Source: Alginatibacterium sediminis (GTDB lineage: Bacteria > Pseudomonadota > Gammaproteobacteria > Enterobacterales > Celerinatantimonadaceae). From it: a DNA stretch of 64,000 bases. Positions 1 to 7,854 of the stretch are shown here, one piece after another. The stretch spans positions 248,001-312,000 of the forward strand of contig NZ_RAQO01000006.1 of assembly GCF_003610775.1 (NCBI RefSeq). Reading direction: 5' to 3'. A model generated the notes under the pieces. That model worked only from the letters and a program-made list of their open reading frames with translations. It was not told the DNA's origin and ran no database searches. Numbering within the stretch: position 1 is the first letter of the stretch; every line of letters starts with the position of its first letter. The translations under genes and the position numbers were made by a program.

Positions 1-251
1 GTCACTGTCAGTAAATGATTTTGCGCCGAGAACTGCTGCATTAGATCATCGAACCCGTACATGTTGACAGCGAAAATGCCCCAGTATTCCTTTGATGCTT
101 GATTGCACAAATCTGTAAAAACAGCTTGATGAGCTCGGTGAAATGCGCCAAATCCGATATGTACAATTTTGCTTACCAATTCGTGGCGAGGGTATTGAGT
201 ACGGATTATGGATGCTGATTGATCCGCTTCGTCGAGTTGTGTAATAGTCAT
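1..251 (-). CDS. Mannonate/fructuronate-type oxidoreductase (mannitol dehydrogenase family), N-terminal part
   Basis: Only the first 83 codons are inside the window; the gene runs off the left edge. The translation has the N-terminal Rossmann motif of the mannitol dehydrogenase family at residues 31-42 (HIGFGAFHRAHQ), followed by a WGIFAVNMYG stretch as in UxuB, UxaB and YeiQ. These NAD-dependent enzymes interconvert hexuronates or keto-sugars and aldonates. The ATG at 249-251 is the natural start. It is divergent from the anhydro-galactonate cycloisomerase-like gene and shares its regulatory region, so a role in sugar-acid catabolism is likely. The exact substrate cannot be read from the N-terminus. 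Confidence 0.8.
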   Translation of the reverse strand, partial: MTITQLDEADQSASIIRTQYPRHELVSKIVHIGFGAFHRAHQAVFTDLCNQASKEYWGIFAVNMYGFDDLMQQFSAQNHLLTV

Positions 252-262
252 TTTCTCATCAT

Positions 263-272
263 TGGTTTACCA
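263..272. promoter_or_regulatory. GntR/FadR-type operator candidate, copy 1
   Basis: TGGTTTACCA within ATTGGTTTACCAGT resembles the UxuR/ExuR-type operator core TTGGTATACCAA. It lies just upstream of the oxidoreductase start. Further copies of the GGTTWACC core occur at 458-467, 563-574 and 4108-4117, and a longer version at 10453-10470. Confidence 0.45.
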
Positions 273-310
273 GTTTGGGGTGATTGTACGACATATTGAA
301 CCAAATGTGT

Positions 311-326
311 TGTGAGCTGGCTCACA
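311..326. promoter_or_regulatory. CRP-like binding site
   Basis: TGTGA-GCTGGC-TCACA is an exact match to the CRP half-sites TGTGA and TCACA with a 6-bp spacer. It lies between two divergent sugar-catabolic genes, as expected for cAMP-CRP activation. Position relative to a transcription start is not known. Confidence 0.75.
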
Positions 327-457
327 TCTTTGATTTGGTTATAGCGTTAGCAGTCGTCAAAATTGGTGGTGCTCACCGTCAGGCCTTTAAATAGAGGGTT
401 TTGTAGGCGTGTTTGCTTCACACTTTAGCGTTAAAGATTGTTGAACTATTCCTTCAC

Positions 458-467
458 TGGTTTACCA
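458..467. promoter_or_regulatory. GntR/FadR-type operator candidate, copy 2
   Basis: TGGTTTACCA, the same 10-mer as at 263-272, about 235 bases upstream of the cycloisomerase-like start. Confidence 0.45.
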
Positions 468-562
468 CGGGCAAGGTTTTATTTATTATGTAGGTTCGTA
501 AACTCGTTATATGGCTAGTCTGAGCCCTTCTTTAGCGCTATGACGATGAATAAAATAGCAAT

Positions 563-574
563 TAGGTTTACCTA
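563..574. promoter_or_regulatory. GntR/FadR-type operator candidate, copy 3
   Basis: TAGGTTTACCTA is a 12-bp palindrome apart from its central base pair. It shares the GGTTTACC core with the two upstream copies and is the closest to the cycloisomerase-like gene. Confidence 0.45.
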
Positions 575-693
575 TGTTGTTCGATTTAGTAACAACGGGC
601 GATTTCCCTAATAAGGCCTAATTCGCTTATCTTCTCTAGGTACTACGCAAGTTGGTTCAATTAGTACTTGCCTCAATTTACAAAGGAAGTGTA

Positions 694-1785
694 ATGCACA
701 ACATTAAGCAAGTATTTACTCAGCTGTTTCGAGTGCCGTTGGCAGAAGTGTTATCGGATGCCAAGCATGGAGACCACCATTTTTTTGAATTAGTTACCAC
801 TACCATTGTTTTAGATAACGGCGTCGAAGGCACAGGTTATACCTACACTGGGGGTAAAGGTGGCTATGCAATAAAAGCGATGCTTGATCATGATATTGCA
901 CCTGAGCTAATAGGGCGTGACGGTCAAGATATAGATGGTATATATGATTTTCTAGAGTGGCATTTGCATTACGTCGCTAGAGGAGGGATTGCTTCTTTCG
1001 CTAGCTCTGCAGTGGACATCGCGTTGTGGGATATTAAAGGTAAATTGGAAGGCCAGCCCTTATGGAAAATGGCAGGCTCAAATGCACAAAGCTGTAAAGC
1101 CTATTGTGGTGGCATTGATTTGATGTTTCCGCTGCCAAAACTATTAACCAACATTCAATCCTATTTGGACCGTGGTTTTAACGCCGTTAAAATTAAAGTA
1201 GGTCACGAAAACATAAATCGCGATATTGAAAGGGTGAATGCGGTACGACAGCTAATTGGGCCCGATATAGTTTTCATGGTAGACGCTAACTATTCTTTAA
1301 ATGTTGATCAGGCTATTGAATTCTCCAAAGCGATAGAAAGTAATGACATCACATGGTTTGAAGAGCCAACCATTCCTGATGATTATTTAGCTTACGCAAA
1401 AATAGCAGAGCAAACCAATATTCCATTAGCAATGGGGGAAAATCTACATACCATTCATGAATTTGGCTACGCATTCGAGCAGTCTAAATTGGGATTCGTT
1501 CAACCTGACGCTTCTAATTGTGGGGGGATAACGGGCTGGTTAAGAGTTGCGGCAATGGCGAAGGACTACAGTATTCCAGTATGTTCTCATGGTATGCAAG
1601 AATTACACGTGAGTTTAATATCATCGCAAGTGCATGGCGGTTGGTTAGAAGTGCATAGTTTTCCAATTGATGAATACACAAAGCGTCCTTTATTGGTTAA
1701 AGAGTTCCGCGCGCAAGCTCCGAATATTCCAGGGACAGGGGTAGAGTTTGACTGGTCTAAGCTCAAAGCGCATAAAGTTGCCTAG
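694..1785 (+). CDS. Enolase-superfamily enzyme, 3,6-anhydro-L-galactonate cycloisomerase-like
   Basis: A 363-residue mandelate racemase/muconate lactonizing enzyme family protein. The family catalytic set is present: K166-x-K168, metal ligands D197, E223 and E249, and the D272/H299 dyad. The stretches [16 protein letters not shown] and [10 protein letters not shown], as far as I recall, match the 3,6-anhydro-L-galactonate cycloisomerase of Vibrio sp. EJY3, which converts the oxidised agar sugar to 2-keto-3-deoxy-galactonate in the cytoplasm. The adjacent GH117 gene supports this. The ATG at 694 has AAGGAAG in front of it; an ATG 42 bases earlier has no ribosome site. The aldehyde dehydrogenase and keto-deoxy-sugar kinase the pathway needs are not in the window. 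Another sugar-acid dehydratase remains possible. Confidence 0.75.
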   Translation: MHNIKQVFTQLFRVPLAEVLSDAKHGDHHFFELVTTTIVLDNGVEGTGYTYTGGKGGYAIKAMLDHDIAPELIGRDGQDIDGIYDFLEWHLHYVARGGIASFASSAVDIALWDIKGKLEGQPLWKMAGSNAQSCKAYCGGIDLMFPLPKLLTNIQSYLDRGFNAVKIKVGHENINRDIERVNAVRQLIGPDIVFMVDANYSLNVDQAIEFSKAIESNDITWFEEPTIPDDYLAYAKIAEQTNIPLAMGENLHTIHEFGYAFEQSKLGFVQPDASNCGGITGWLRVAAMAKDYSIPVCSHGMQELHVSLISSQVHGGWLEVHSFPIDEYTKRPLLVKEFRAQAPNIPGTGVEFDWSKLKAHKVA

Positions 1786-1800
1786 TTTAAAAACCTGATA

Positions 1801-1826
1801 AAAAACGCCTCAAATGAGGCGTTTTT
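1801..1826. terminator. Bidirectional intrinsic terminator
   Basis: Perfect 11-bp stem (AAAAACGCCTC / GAGGCGTTTTT) with a 4-base loop lies between convergent genes. Both strands read a GC-rich hairpin followed by five T. Confidence 0.9.
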
Positions 1827-1840
1827 AGTATATAGAGGTC

Positions 1841-2923
1841 TTAGTTGGTATTTTGAAAGGTATCGGCTTCCAGTGTTTGTCTTTTTACTCGATAACGGCA
1901 AATGTAATTCCAATTCCATGTCGCGTCGTATTTGTGACAAAGTCCCCATTCTAAGCTGGGCAAAGGTAGTGTGTTTGAGGATGGGTTTCGGAAAATCCCA
2001 AGTGCTTCCGGAGCCCCTTTGATATGACTCATAATCTCGAAGTTAAGGCCATCAGCGGCCCACTGAATGGTGTTTTTTTCCGGGCCATCGGTAGTAATTA
2101 ATGAGGCAATACCACCATTACAATGCCAAATAGCAACTTCATGGCCACTATTTGAAATTGGATTTAGCTCTGACTTTGTATACGGCCCTAAAATAGAGTT
2201 AGCTATAGCAACACCATGTTTGATTTCCCGGCCTCCAAAGTTCATACCTTCACCCATTGTTTCTCCTTTATAGTAAAGATAGAACTGATCTTTGAAAAAC
2301 ATCAGGCACGGGTCGTGCACTTTGTGGCTATCAAAACTGCCCTTACTCGTCACATAGAATCGGTTATCGATATCTCCTAGCCATTGGCCATCTTTTTCTG
2401 GAGAAAGTATGGCTTGATCGGACTTATGCCAAGGGCCAAACGGAGAATCAGCCCATGCAATCCCAATCTGCTCAAATTGTCGGTTTGTGTAAGGCGTTTT
2501 GACCGTCTGATATACAAGGTAAAACTTGCCCTGATGCTCTAACACTTCTGGTGTGAATACCGCACGGTCATCATATTGACCAGGGGCTCCGGCTTGAATC
2601 GCCGGACCGTGCTCTTGCCACTCTAAACCATCTGCTGAACTCGCATGCCAGACTTCGGTTTTATCCCATGGAAAAACTTTGTCATCAATATTATCTGTAT
2701 CAAATCCAACTGTTTCACCTTCTCCCTTGGTATACCAACAATGATAGCGCTCTTCGTGGAAAATAACGGCACTTGGGTCACGGCGGATTATGCCTTCTTT
2801 ATACGCAAAATCGCCGAAGAGATCCCTTTCTTCAAATTCGATAAACCAGTCACTGTTTTTACTGTCGTAACCACGCTCCAGAGCACGCTTTGAAGCAAGA
2901 CTTAAGGGTTTGTTTACTGTCAT
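1841..2923 (-). CDS. GH117 alpha-1,3-(3,6-anhydro)-L-galactosidase (neoagarobiose hydrolase)
   Basis: A 360-residue glycoside hydrolase of family 117. It has the N-terminal SxAxxR motif (S8, A10, R13), the RRDP aspartate D49, the KGEGETVGF segment, HDP with D204, and the SGHEVA segment with H261/E262. These regions carry the catalytic residues in the family. It releases 3,6-anhydro-L-galactose from the non-reducing end of neoagaro-oligosaccharides. There is no signal peptide, so it works in the cytoplasm on imported sugars. The ATG has AGGAT in front, and the stop codon of the upstream ABC ATPase lies only 8 bases away, so the two are co-transcribed. Product plus the cycloisomerase next door form consecutive parts of anhydro-galactose use. 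Family assignment is very secure. Confidence 0.92.
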   Translation of the reverse strand: MTVNKPLSLASKRALERGYDSKNSDWFIEFEERDLFGDFAYKEGIIRRDPSAVIFHEERYHCWYTKGEGETVGFDTDNIDDKVFPWDKTEVWHASSADGLEWQEHGPAIQAGAPGQYDDRAVFTPEVLEHQGKFYLVYQTVKTPYTNRQFEQIGIAWADSPFGPWHKSDQAILSPEKDGQWLGDIDNRFYVTSKGSFDSHKVHDPCLMFFKDQFYLYYKGETMGEGMNFGGREIKHGVAIANSILGPYTKSELNPISNSGHEVAIWHCNGGIASLITTDGPEKNTIQWAADGLNFEIMSHIKGAPEALGIFRNPSSNTLPLPSLEWGLCHKYDATWNWNYICRYRVKRQTLEADTFQNTN

Positions 2924-2931
2924 TAGATATC

Positions 2932-4035
2932 CTAGGCGTTTGATTCTACTAAGCTACGCACTCGTAGTCCGTTGTTGTCAAATAAGTGGGCCTGATTCAA
3001 ATCACAACCAGCCTTAACTGTTGAGCCGCCGCTTACATTTTTATCGCCAGCAATATGAACTTTGAAACCTGCTTCTTTGGCGAATTCACCAAATAAAAAT
3101 GTACTATTGCCAAGCCGTTCAACAGCTTCGACATTGATGTCAAAACTAAAATCTCCAGCAATGTCTAGATGGATATGTTCAGGCCGTATCCCGAAAGTGA
3201 GTGTTTTTCCAATTTCTAAACTAGAACCATTGACCGCTAGTTTAGCTGATTGACCATTGCTGAAATTAACCACTACACCGTCCGCTTCAATGGCGCTCAA
3301 GGTCACTGGGACAAAGTTCATTCTTGGAGATCCTATGAATCCAGCAACAAAGAGATTATCGGGAAAATTATAGAGTTCTATTGGACTACCGACTTGTTCA
3401 ATATAACCGTCTCTTAGAACCACGATATTATCAGCTAAGGTCATCGCTTCTACTTGATCATGAGTCACGTATACCATGGTATTTTTAAGCTTTTGATGCA
3501 GTCGAGAGATCTCTAAACGCATCTCGACGCGAAGCTCTGCATCTAAATTTGACAGCGGTTCGTCAAATAAGAACACTTTTGGATCGCGAACGATAGCCCG
3601 TCCAATTGCAACACGCTGACGTTGCCCACCCGATAATTCCTTAGGTTTACGTTTTAGCAAAGGACCTAATTGAAGTGTATCAGCCGCTTGTTGGACAAAC
3701 TTGTTAATTTCATCTTTGGACTTACCTGACATTTTTAGTCCAAAGCCCATATTCTCAGCTACGGTCATGTGGGGATAGAGTGCGTACGACTGGAACACCA
3801 TTGAGACACCACGGTCCGACGGGTCAACTTGGTTTACCAATTCATTGTCAATGTATAGCTCACCGGCACTGATATCTTCGAGTCCAGCGATCATGCGTAA
3901 CAGTGTTGACTTACCACAACCCGAGGGTCCGACAAATACTGTGAACTCGCCGCTTTTTATATCTAAATCAACGCCGTGTATGATTTCTGTGTGTCCATAT
4001 CTCTTGAACAATTTATCTAGCTTTATTGTAGCCAT
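2932..4035 (-). CDS. Sugar ABC transporter ATP-binding protein (UgpC/MalK type)
   Basis: A 367-residue ATPase with Walker [10 protein letters not shown], signature [14 protein letters not shown], Walker B VFLFDEP, H-loop THDQ and a C-terminal regulatory domain containing the [12 protein letters not shown] segment typical of carbohydrate importers. I start it at the ATG at 4033-4035, preceded by GGTGA; an upstream ATG in frame would add 19 residues without a ribosome site and would run into the divergent operator region. It is the first gene of an operon with GH117 and divergent from the binding protein gene. It presumably energises the permeases at 10.5-12.2 kb, although MalK-type ATPases can serve several importers. 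Confidence 0.9.
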   Translation of the reverse strand: MATIKLDKLFKRYGHTEIIHGVDLDIKSGEFTVFVGPSGCGKSTLLRMIAGLEDISAGELYIDNELVNQVDPSDRGVSMVFQSYALYPHMTVAENMGFGLKMSGKSKDEINKFVQQAADTLQLGPLLKRKPKELSGGQRQRVAIGRAIVRDPKVFLFDEPLSNLDAELRVEMRLEISRLHQKLKNTMVYVTHDQVEAMTLADNIVVLRDGYIEQVGSPIELYNFPDNLFVAGFIGSPRMNFVPVTLSAIEADGVVVNFSNGQSAKLAVNGSSLEIGKTLTFGIRPEHIHLDIAGDFSFDINVEAVERLGNSTFLFGEFAKEAGFKVHIAGDKNVSGGSTVKAGCDLNQAHLFDNNGLRVRSLVESNA

Positions 4036-4060
4036 TGTCAATTCACCATTAAATGTACGT

Positions 4061-4093
4061 ATTGTATTGAGGGTATTGTACGCCCAATACAAT
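4061..4093. promoter_or_regulatory. Inverted repeat, operator candidate
   Basis: ATTGTATTG plus GGG at 4061-4073 faces CCCAATACAAT at 4083-4093, pairing fully apart from one unpaired A. The same ATTGTATT motif reappears as arms at 4149-4157 (one mismatch) and 4161-4169. The neighbouring IclR protein is a possible ligand. Confidence 0.45.
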
Positions 4094-4107
4094 CGAAAAA
4101 ATTGGTT

Positions 4108-4117
4108 AGGTTAACCT
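4108..4117. promoter_or_regulatory. GntR/FadR-type operator candidate, copy 4
   Basis: AGGTTAACCT is a perfect 10-bp palindrome with the same GGTTWACC core as the three copies at 263-574. It sits between the ATPase and binding protein genes. Confidence 0.4.
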
Positions 4118-4148
4118 TTTTGTGATCTATAACGCTAATTGGTTGTCC

Positions 4149-4169
4149 AATTGTGTTTAGAATACAATT
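4149..4169. promoter_or_regulatory. Inverted repeat, operator candidate
   Basis: Arms AATTGTGTT (4149-4157) and AATACAATT (4161-4169) match in 8 of 9 positions across a 3-base spacer. The sequence repeats the ATTGTATT motif of the 4061-4093 element. Confidence 0.4.
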
Positions 4170-4181
4170 AACAGTGACGAA

Positions 4182-4201
4182 GTAAGAATAGGTAAGAATA
4201 G
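4182..4201. repeat. Tandem 10-bp direct repeat
   Basis: GTAAGAATAG occurs twice head to tail without a mismatch, in the promoter region of the binding protein gene. Ten base pairs is close to one helical turn, so both copies face the same side of DNA. Confidence 0.6.
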
Positions 4202-4378
4202 TTTACTGAGTATACGACTGTTGCAGTATTGGACTTTATGGTGTGTTCATAGCTTCGTAAATGAATGACCAAAAATGTGAATCTAATGATGATTAGATAG
4301 GTTTGGGTTTGGAATTCAGAACTAGTCAATGCTATTGACGAGTATTTTAATCCTCGACCTTACAAAGGATGAAAGACA

Positions 4379-5626
4379 ATGAGATCGAATAAGCTAAAAA
4401 TGAGTGCAGTAGCAATTGCTATGCTAATTGGGGCTAGCGCGCAAGCCGCCACGACTTTAGAAGTTAGTTCTTGGAAAGGCTATGGTGCAGAAACGGTAAA
4501 TTTCCCTGCGATTATTGAGCGTTTTGAAGAACAAAACCCAGATATCAAACTGAAAATGACCTATGTCTCTCGCAATGACACTGCAACAGTAATACCTGCT
4601 CGTCTATTGGCTGGCGATCCTCCTGATGTCGTTATGGTTGACCGGGACTTTATGGCAATTTGGTCGCGCGACGACCAACTTATGGACTTAAGTGCTGAAC
4701 CCTTTGTTCAACGCATACAAAAAGATTTGCAACCACTGTTGGAGATAGACGGCAAAGTTCACTATATGATGCTTGAAATTAGTGGCATGGGTATGTACGT
4801 CAACAAAGATCTGTTCAACAAAGCCGGCGTAGAGGCGTATCCGACATCTATCGATGGCATGATCGCAGCTTGTGAAAAGCTTAATGCTGCTGGTGTGATC
4901 CCAATGATTTTGCCGGCGAATAATGGTGGTTGGAGCCCTCACATGTTGGTAGATTCGATGGCTCTAGCAGGTTTAGACGCAAAACCTGACCAAAGCAAAA
5001 TCGACAAGCTTAACAGTGGCGAAATAAATTTTGTCGAAGATGAAGGCTTTAGACAAGCAATGCTGGCGCTTAAAAAGCTAAAAGAAGCTAAATGTTATGA
5101 TGCTAAAATTAGTGCGGGCACCGACCCATGGTCCGTTGGTTTATCTACATTTCAAAGCGGTCGGGTAGCGATGCTTCCTCAAGGTTTGTGGAACATCACG
5201 CCGTTTAGTAACGACGAATTACCTGAAAACTACGAAGTTCAACCTTTCCCTACCATTGCGAATGATGCAGGGGTAACCATGGACTATATTGGTCCGGGTT
5301 GGTCTATTCCTAAGTCTGCAAAAAATGTAGATGCTGCTAAAAAATGGATTGATTTCTGGTCGCATGATGAAAATTTGAAGCTATTTGTGCAGGCAGATAC
5401 AGCTGTATCTCCGCTGGTTGGTGGCACAGATGGACTACCAGCACTAGCAAGTGGTTACACTCAAACGCGTGCTAACGGGAATTTTGTAGCGTTTCCTCTA
5501 GGAACTTGGAGTTCAGAACTTACCCTAGCAATGGCTGATGACATTGTGGCTTATATGCTCGATACCGATAAAGACCTAGATACAATATTTAAGCGTTGGG
5601 ACGAGATTAGAGACAATAACTTATAA
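4379..5626 (+). CDS. Sugar ABC transporter substrate-binding protein
   Basis: A 415-residue family 1 extracellular solute-binding protein. The first 23 residues form a Sec signal peptide (basic start, hydrophobic AVAIAMLIGASAQA, then cleavage). The mature part begins with TTLEVSSWKGYG and contains LLAGDPPDVVMVD, as in oligosaccharide-binding proteins. It would deliver agar-derived or related oligosaccharides in the periplasm to the permeases at 10.5-12.2 kb. It is followed directly by an intrinsic terminator, which should make its mRNA more abundant than that of the hydrolase gene behind it, as usual for binding proteins. The ligand is inferred only from neighbours. Confidence 0.9.
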   Translation: MRSNKLKMSAVAIAMLIGASAQAATTLEVSSWKGYGAETVNFPAIIERFEEQNPDIKLKMTYVSRNDTATVIPARLLAGDPPDVVMVDRDFMAIWSRDDQLMDLSAEPFVQRIQKDLQPLLEIDGKVHYMMLEISGMGMYVNKDLFNKAGVEAYPTSIDGMIAACEKLNAAGVIPMILPANNGGWSPHMLVDSMALAGLDAKPDQSKIDKLNSGEINFVEDEGFRQAMLALKKLKEAKCYDAKISAGTDPWSVGLSTFQSGRVAMLPQGLWNITPFSNDELPENYEVQPFPTIANDAGVTMDYIGPGWSIPKSAKNVDAAKKWIDFWSHDENLKLFVQADTAVSPLVGGTDGLPALASGYTQTRANGNFVAFPLGTWSSELTLAMADDIVAYMLDTDKDLDTIFKRWDEIRDNNL

Positions 5627-5666
5627 TCTAATCTTTGCCGCAATAACATAAGGTACTATTTCTAAG

Positions 5667-5690
5667 CCCTGACTATGTTAGGGTTTTTTT
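5667..5690 (+). terminator. Intrinsic terminator/attenuator behind the binding protein gene
   Basis: A 7-bp stem (CCCTGAC / GTTAGGG with one G-T pair), 3-base loop and seven T. The ribosome site of the next gene begins right after the T-tract, so it probably acts as a partial terminator inside one operon. Confidence 0.8.
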
Positions 5691-5701
5691 GTGGAGTTTA
5701 T

Positions 5702-6775
5702 ATGTCAGAGCGATCGTTATTAGCATCTAATCAATCAAGCCTGTTTTCGAATTTGCAGTCTAAAGGGCGTGCACTAGAGAGCCCTGATCACCATATATGG
5801 GGCGCATCACCTATTCTAGATGAACAGGGCAAGGTACATTTATTCTATAGTCGTTGGACTAACCGTGCATCCCATTATGGCTGGGTATTATGTTGTGAAG
5901 TTGCCCATAGTGTGTCTAACAGTCCAGAGGGACCATTTAAATTTGTAAACGTGGCTTTGACGACTGATGGCGACGATAGTTGGGATGGCTGGTCGATACA
6001 TAATCCTACTATTCACAAAACTGACGACGGCTACGTCATGTTTTATATGGGGAGTTGTGGAAAAGAATTAGGGATTAGTAGGAATGAGTTAATTCAATTA
6101 AGCATTGATGACAAAGAAAAGTTTTGGCCTTACTTTCACGCCTTAGTTGCGACAAAAGCTGTTGGCGGGGCAGTATCTAAATCGTTAGACGGACCTTGGG
6201 AAAAAATTGGAACGATTGCATTGGTAGCGCCTGGAATCCAAGGTCAATGGGATGACTTTGTTACGTCTAATCCAGCTTATCTTCACCATCCAAATGGCGA
6301 ACATTGGCTGTACTATAAGGCTTGGAATAAGAAAAGCGCTGAGTTTAATAATGGTAACCGTCAGTATGGACTAGCGATCGCCCAAAAAATTGAGGGACCA
6401 TATATCAAAGTTGATTCCAACCCACTTATAGACTTCTCGCATTTGGGACCAAGCGTTCAATGTGAAGATGCTTATGTATTTATGCTAGGTAATCGCTTTC
6501 ATATGCTTACCCGAGATATGGGTTATTTTGATAACCAAGTCGGTCTACATTTCCAATCCGTTGATGGTTTAGATTGGGGCTTGCCAAAAATTGCGTTTCG
6601 AAAAGCCAGCGAGCATATGGGGAATATCGACTATGAATCCAACTTTGACAGGCAGGGGGTTCTTGAACGGCCACAAGTGCTTATGATTGATCAAAAGCCA
6701 GCCTACTTATATTGTTGTTGCGTAGGCGGGCATTACCATACCTCAAGCTCTGTCATTCTAAAAATCGGCGACTAA
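5702..6775 (+). CDS. Five-bladed beta-propeller glycoside hydrolase (GH43/GH117-like), cytoplasmic
   Basis: A 357-residue protein that reads as a sugar-cleaving beta-propeller: repeated blades with HIWGASPILDEQGKVHLFYSRW, SIHNPTIHKTDDGYVMFYMG, FVTSNPAYLHHPNGEHWLYY and a C-terminal LERPQVL segment. These resemble clan F families (GH43, GH62, GH117) but I cannot place it in one family, and the catalytic triad cannot be assigned with certainty; aspartates or histidines in the HNP, SNP and CED segments are candidates. No signal peptide is present. The ATG at 5702 has GGAG in front; a longer reading frame would cross the terminator. It is co-oriented with the binding protein, suggesting it acts on the imported oligosaccharide. 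Confidence 0.7.
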   Translation: MSERSLLASNQSSLFSNLQSKGRALESPDHHIWGASPILDEQGKVHLFYSRWTNRASHYGWVLCCEVAHSVSNSPEGPFKFVNVALTTDGDDSWDGWSIHNPTIHKTDDGYVMFYMGSCGKELGISRNELIQLSIDDKEKFWPYFHALVATKAVGGAVSKSLDGPWEKIGTIALVAPGIQGQWDDFVTSNPAYLHHPNGEHWLYYKAWNKKSAEFNNGNRQYGLAIAQKIEGPYIKVDSNPLIDFSHLGPSVQCEDAYVFMLGNRFHMLTRDMGYFDNQVGLHFQSVDGLDWGLPKIAFRKASEHMGNIDYESNFDRQGVLERPQVLMIDQKPAYLYCCCVGGHYHTSSSVILKIGD

Positions 6776-6808
6776 TATAGGTCTAAGGTACTTGCGTAGC
6801 CAATTTGC

Positions 6809-7579
6809 TTAAAGACCGAGGTTCTGCCTAATCTGATTAGAAGTCGTGTTGAGTTTCTCAATGATCGTCTCTGATTGCGTTTGCTTACTAAGTTTAGAGC
6901 TGAGTGACGAGACGGTCAGTGAAGCTATAATCTCTCCCTGGTTGCGACCTACCAAAACACTACAATCAATAACGCCATCCGCAATACTGCTTTCTCCACT
7001 AACATGGCCATTCTCTTGGATTGATTGCAGTTCTTTTAAAAATAAAGCCTTTTTGCTGGCGCTAAACGACAGGTATCTTTCATCTCGTTCCAGGATCATA
7101 TCTCGAACGGTGTCTCGGCTATGCGCCAATAAAATTTTACCTGGACTAGTGGCTGACGTTGGCAACAAACTACCTTCATTGATGGATAAACTGATAGGGC
7201 TTTGGGGTCGTGCTTGTACAATTATCATCACCTTACTTTCATATAAAACCCCTAAATAACAGGACTGACCAATTTCTACTGCAAGCTCTTCCATTAGAGG
7301 CATAGCTTGTTGACGCAACTGGTCAATTGGCGACAAGGATCGGGTTAAACCATATAATTTTAAAGAAAGTTTATATTTACTAGAAATTTGATCTCTTAGT
7401 AAATAGCCTCGCGTCTCGAGTCCTATCAAGATGCGATAAATCTCGTTGGGTCCACGACCTAAGCCTTGTGCAATTTCTGCCTGTGACTGTGGGCTAGTTA
7501 CGCTTGAAAGGTACTCAATGATATCTAAGCCTTTTTCTAAAGCTGGGGCGGCGTATTTGTTAGTCGTAGTGGCTGTCAC
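6809..7579 (-). CDS. IclR-family transcriptional regulator
   Basis: A 256-residue repressor/activator with an N-terminal winged helix-turn-helix (about residues 10-70: ALEKGLDIIEYLSS then AEIAQGLGRGPNEIYRILIGLETRGYLLRD) and the IclR effector domain (about 80-250, with LPTSATSPGKILLA). It starts at a GTG with AGGAAA in front. It faces the GH2 gene across a 275-base region containing two inverted repeats, and is convergent with the propeller hydrolase. It is the only regulator within the agar-sugar locus, so control of these genes by a sugar acid or pathway intermediate is a reasonable inference. Confidence 0.85.
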   Translation of the reverse strand: MTATTTNKYAAPALEKGLDIIEYLSSVTSPQSQAEIAQGLGRGPNEIYRILIGLETRGYLLRDQISSKYKLSLKLYGLTRSLSPIDQLRQQAMPLMEELAVEIGQSCYLGVLYESKVMIIVQARPQSPISLSINEGSLLPTSATSPGKILLAHSRDTVRDMILERDERYLSFSASKKALFLKELQSIQENGHVSGESSIADGVIDCSVLVGRNQGEIIASLTVSSLSSKLSKQTQSETIIEKLNTTSNQIRQNLGL

Positions 7580-7744
7580 TGGCTTTTTCCTAGATTAATA
7601 CCAATCATTTTTACAATTTAAAGTGCTATTAAGTTCATGTGTTGTCCTATGTGAGTTCCATAGTTATTGGTAATTCTAACATAGACTTAGATTTACACCC
7701 GAGATTACAAATCTTCCTAAAAGTCATTTTTATCCCTTGAGTGA

Positions 7745-7777
7745 GTGATCAATGTTCAAAAAACTGTCAATGATCAC
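7745..7777. promoter_or_regulatory. Inverted repeat, operator candidate in the IclR/GH2 region
   Basis: Arms GTGATCAATG (7745-7754) and CAATGATCAC (7768-7777) pair in 9 of 10 positions. Their centres are about 23 bp apart, roughly two helical turns. Confidence 0.4.
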
Positions 7778-7810
7778 AGAAGTAAAATTGCAGGGGATCA
7801 ATATGAAGGG

Positions 7811-7843
7811 TATATTTGTATGTAAATGATACATTCAAATATA
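7811..7843. promoter_or_regulatory. Inverted repeat directly before GH2
   Basis: 14-bp arms at 7811-7824 and 7830-7843 match in 13 of 14 positions with a 5-base spacer, ending 11 bases before the GH2 start codon. It could be a repressor operator or an mRNA hairpin next to the ribosome site. Confidence 0.5.
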
Positions 7844-7854
7844 AAGGATAACAA

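Larger units (their letters stand above)
252..693. other. Divergent regulatory region of the agar-sugar locus
   Basis: This 442-base stretch has no convincing gene. It contains a perfect CRP-type site (311-326) and three GGTTTACC-centred palindromes (263-272, 458-467, 563-574). It must hold the promoters for the oxidoreductase on the minus strand and the cycloisomerase-like gene on the plus strand. Confidence 0.7.
4036..4378. other. Divergent control region with several symmetric elements
   Basis: A 343-base gene-free stretch between the ATPase and binding protein genes. It holds repeated ATTGTATT/AATACAAT arms (4061-4093 and 4149-4169), a perfect AGGTTAACCT palindrome (4108-4117), a tandem 10-bp repeat (4182-4201) and a GTCAAT/ATTGAC inverted repeat (4325-4339). 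The binding protein's ribosome site (AAAGGATGAA) is at its end. Confidence 0.65.

Noticed and set aside
652-693. Longer start for the cycloisomerase-like gene
   Set aside because: No ribosome site at 652 and the extra 14 residues do not fit the family; the ATG at 694 has AAGGAAG.
6779-6818. GGTCT/AGACC pair between the propeller hydrolase and the IclR gene as a terminator
   Set aside because: Short stem with a loop of about 30 bases, and one arm lies in the IclR stop region.
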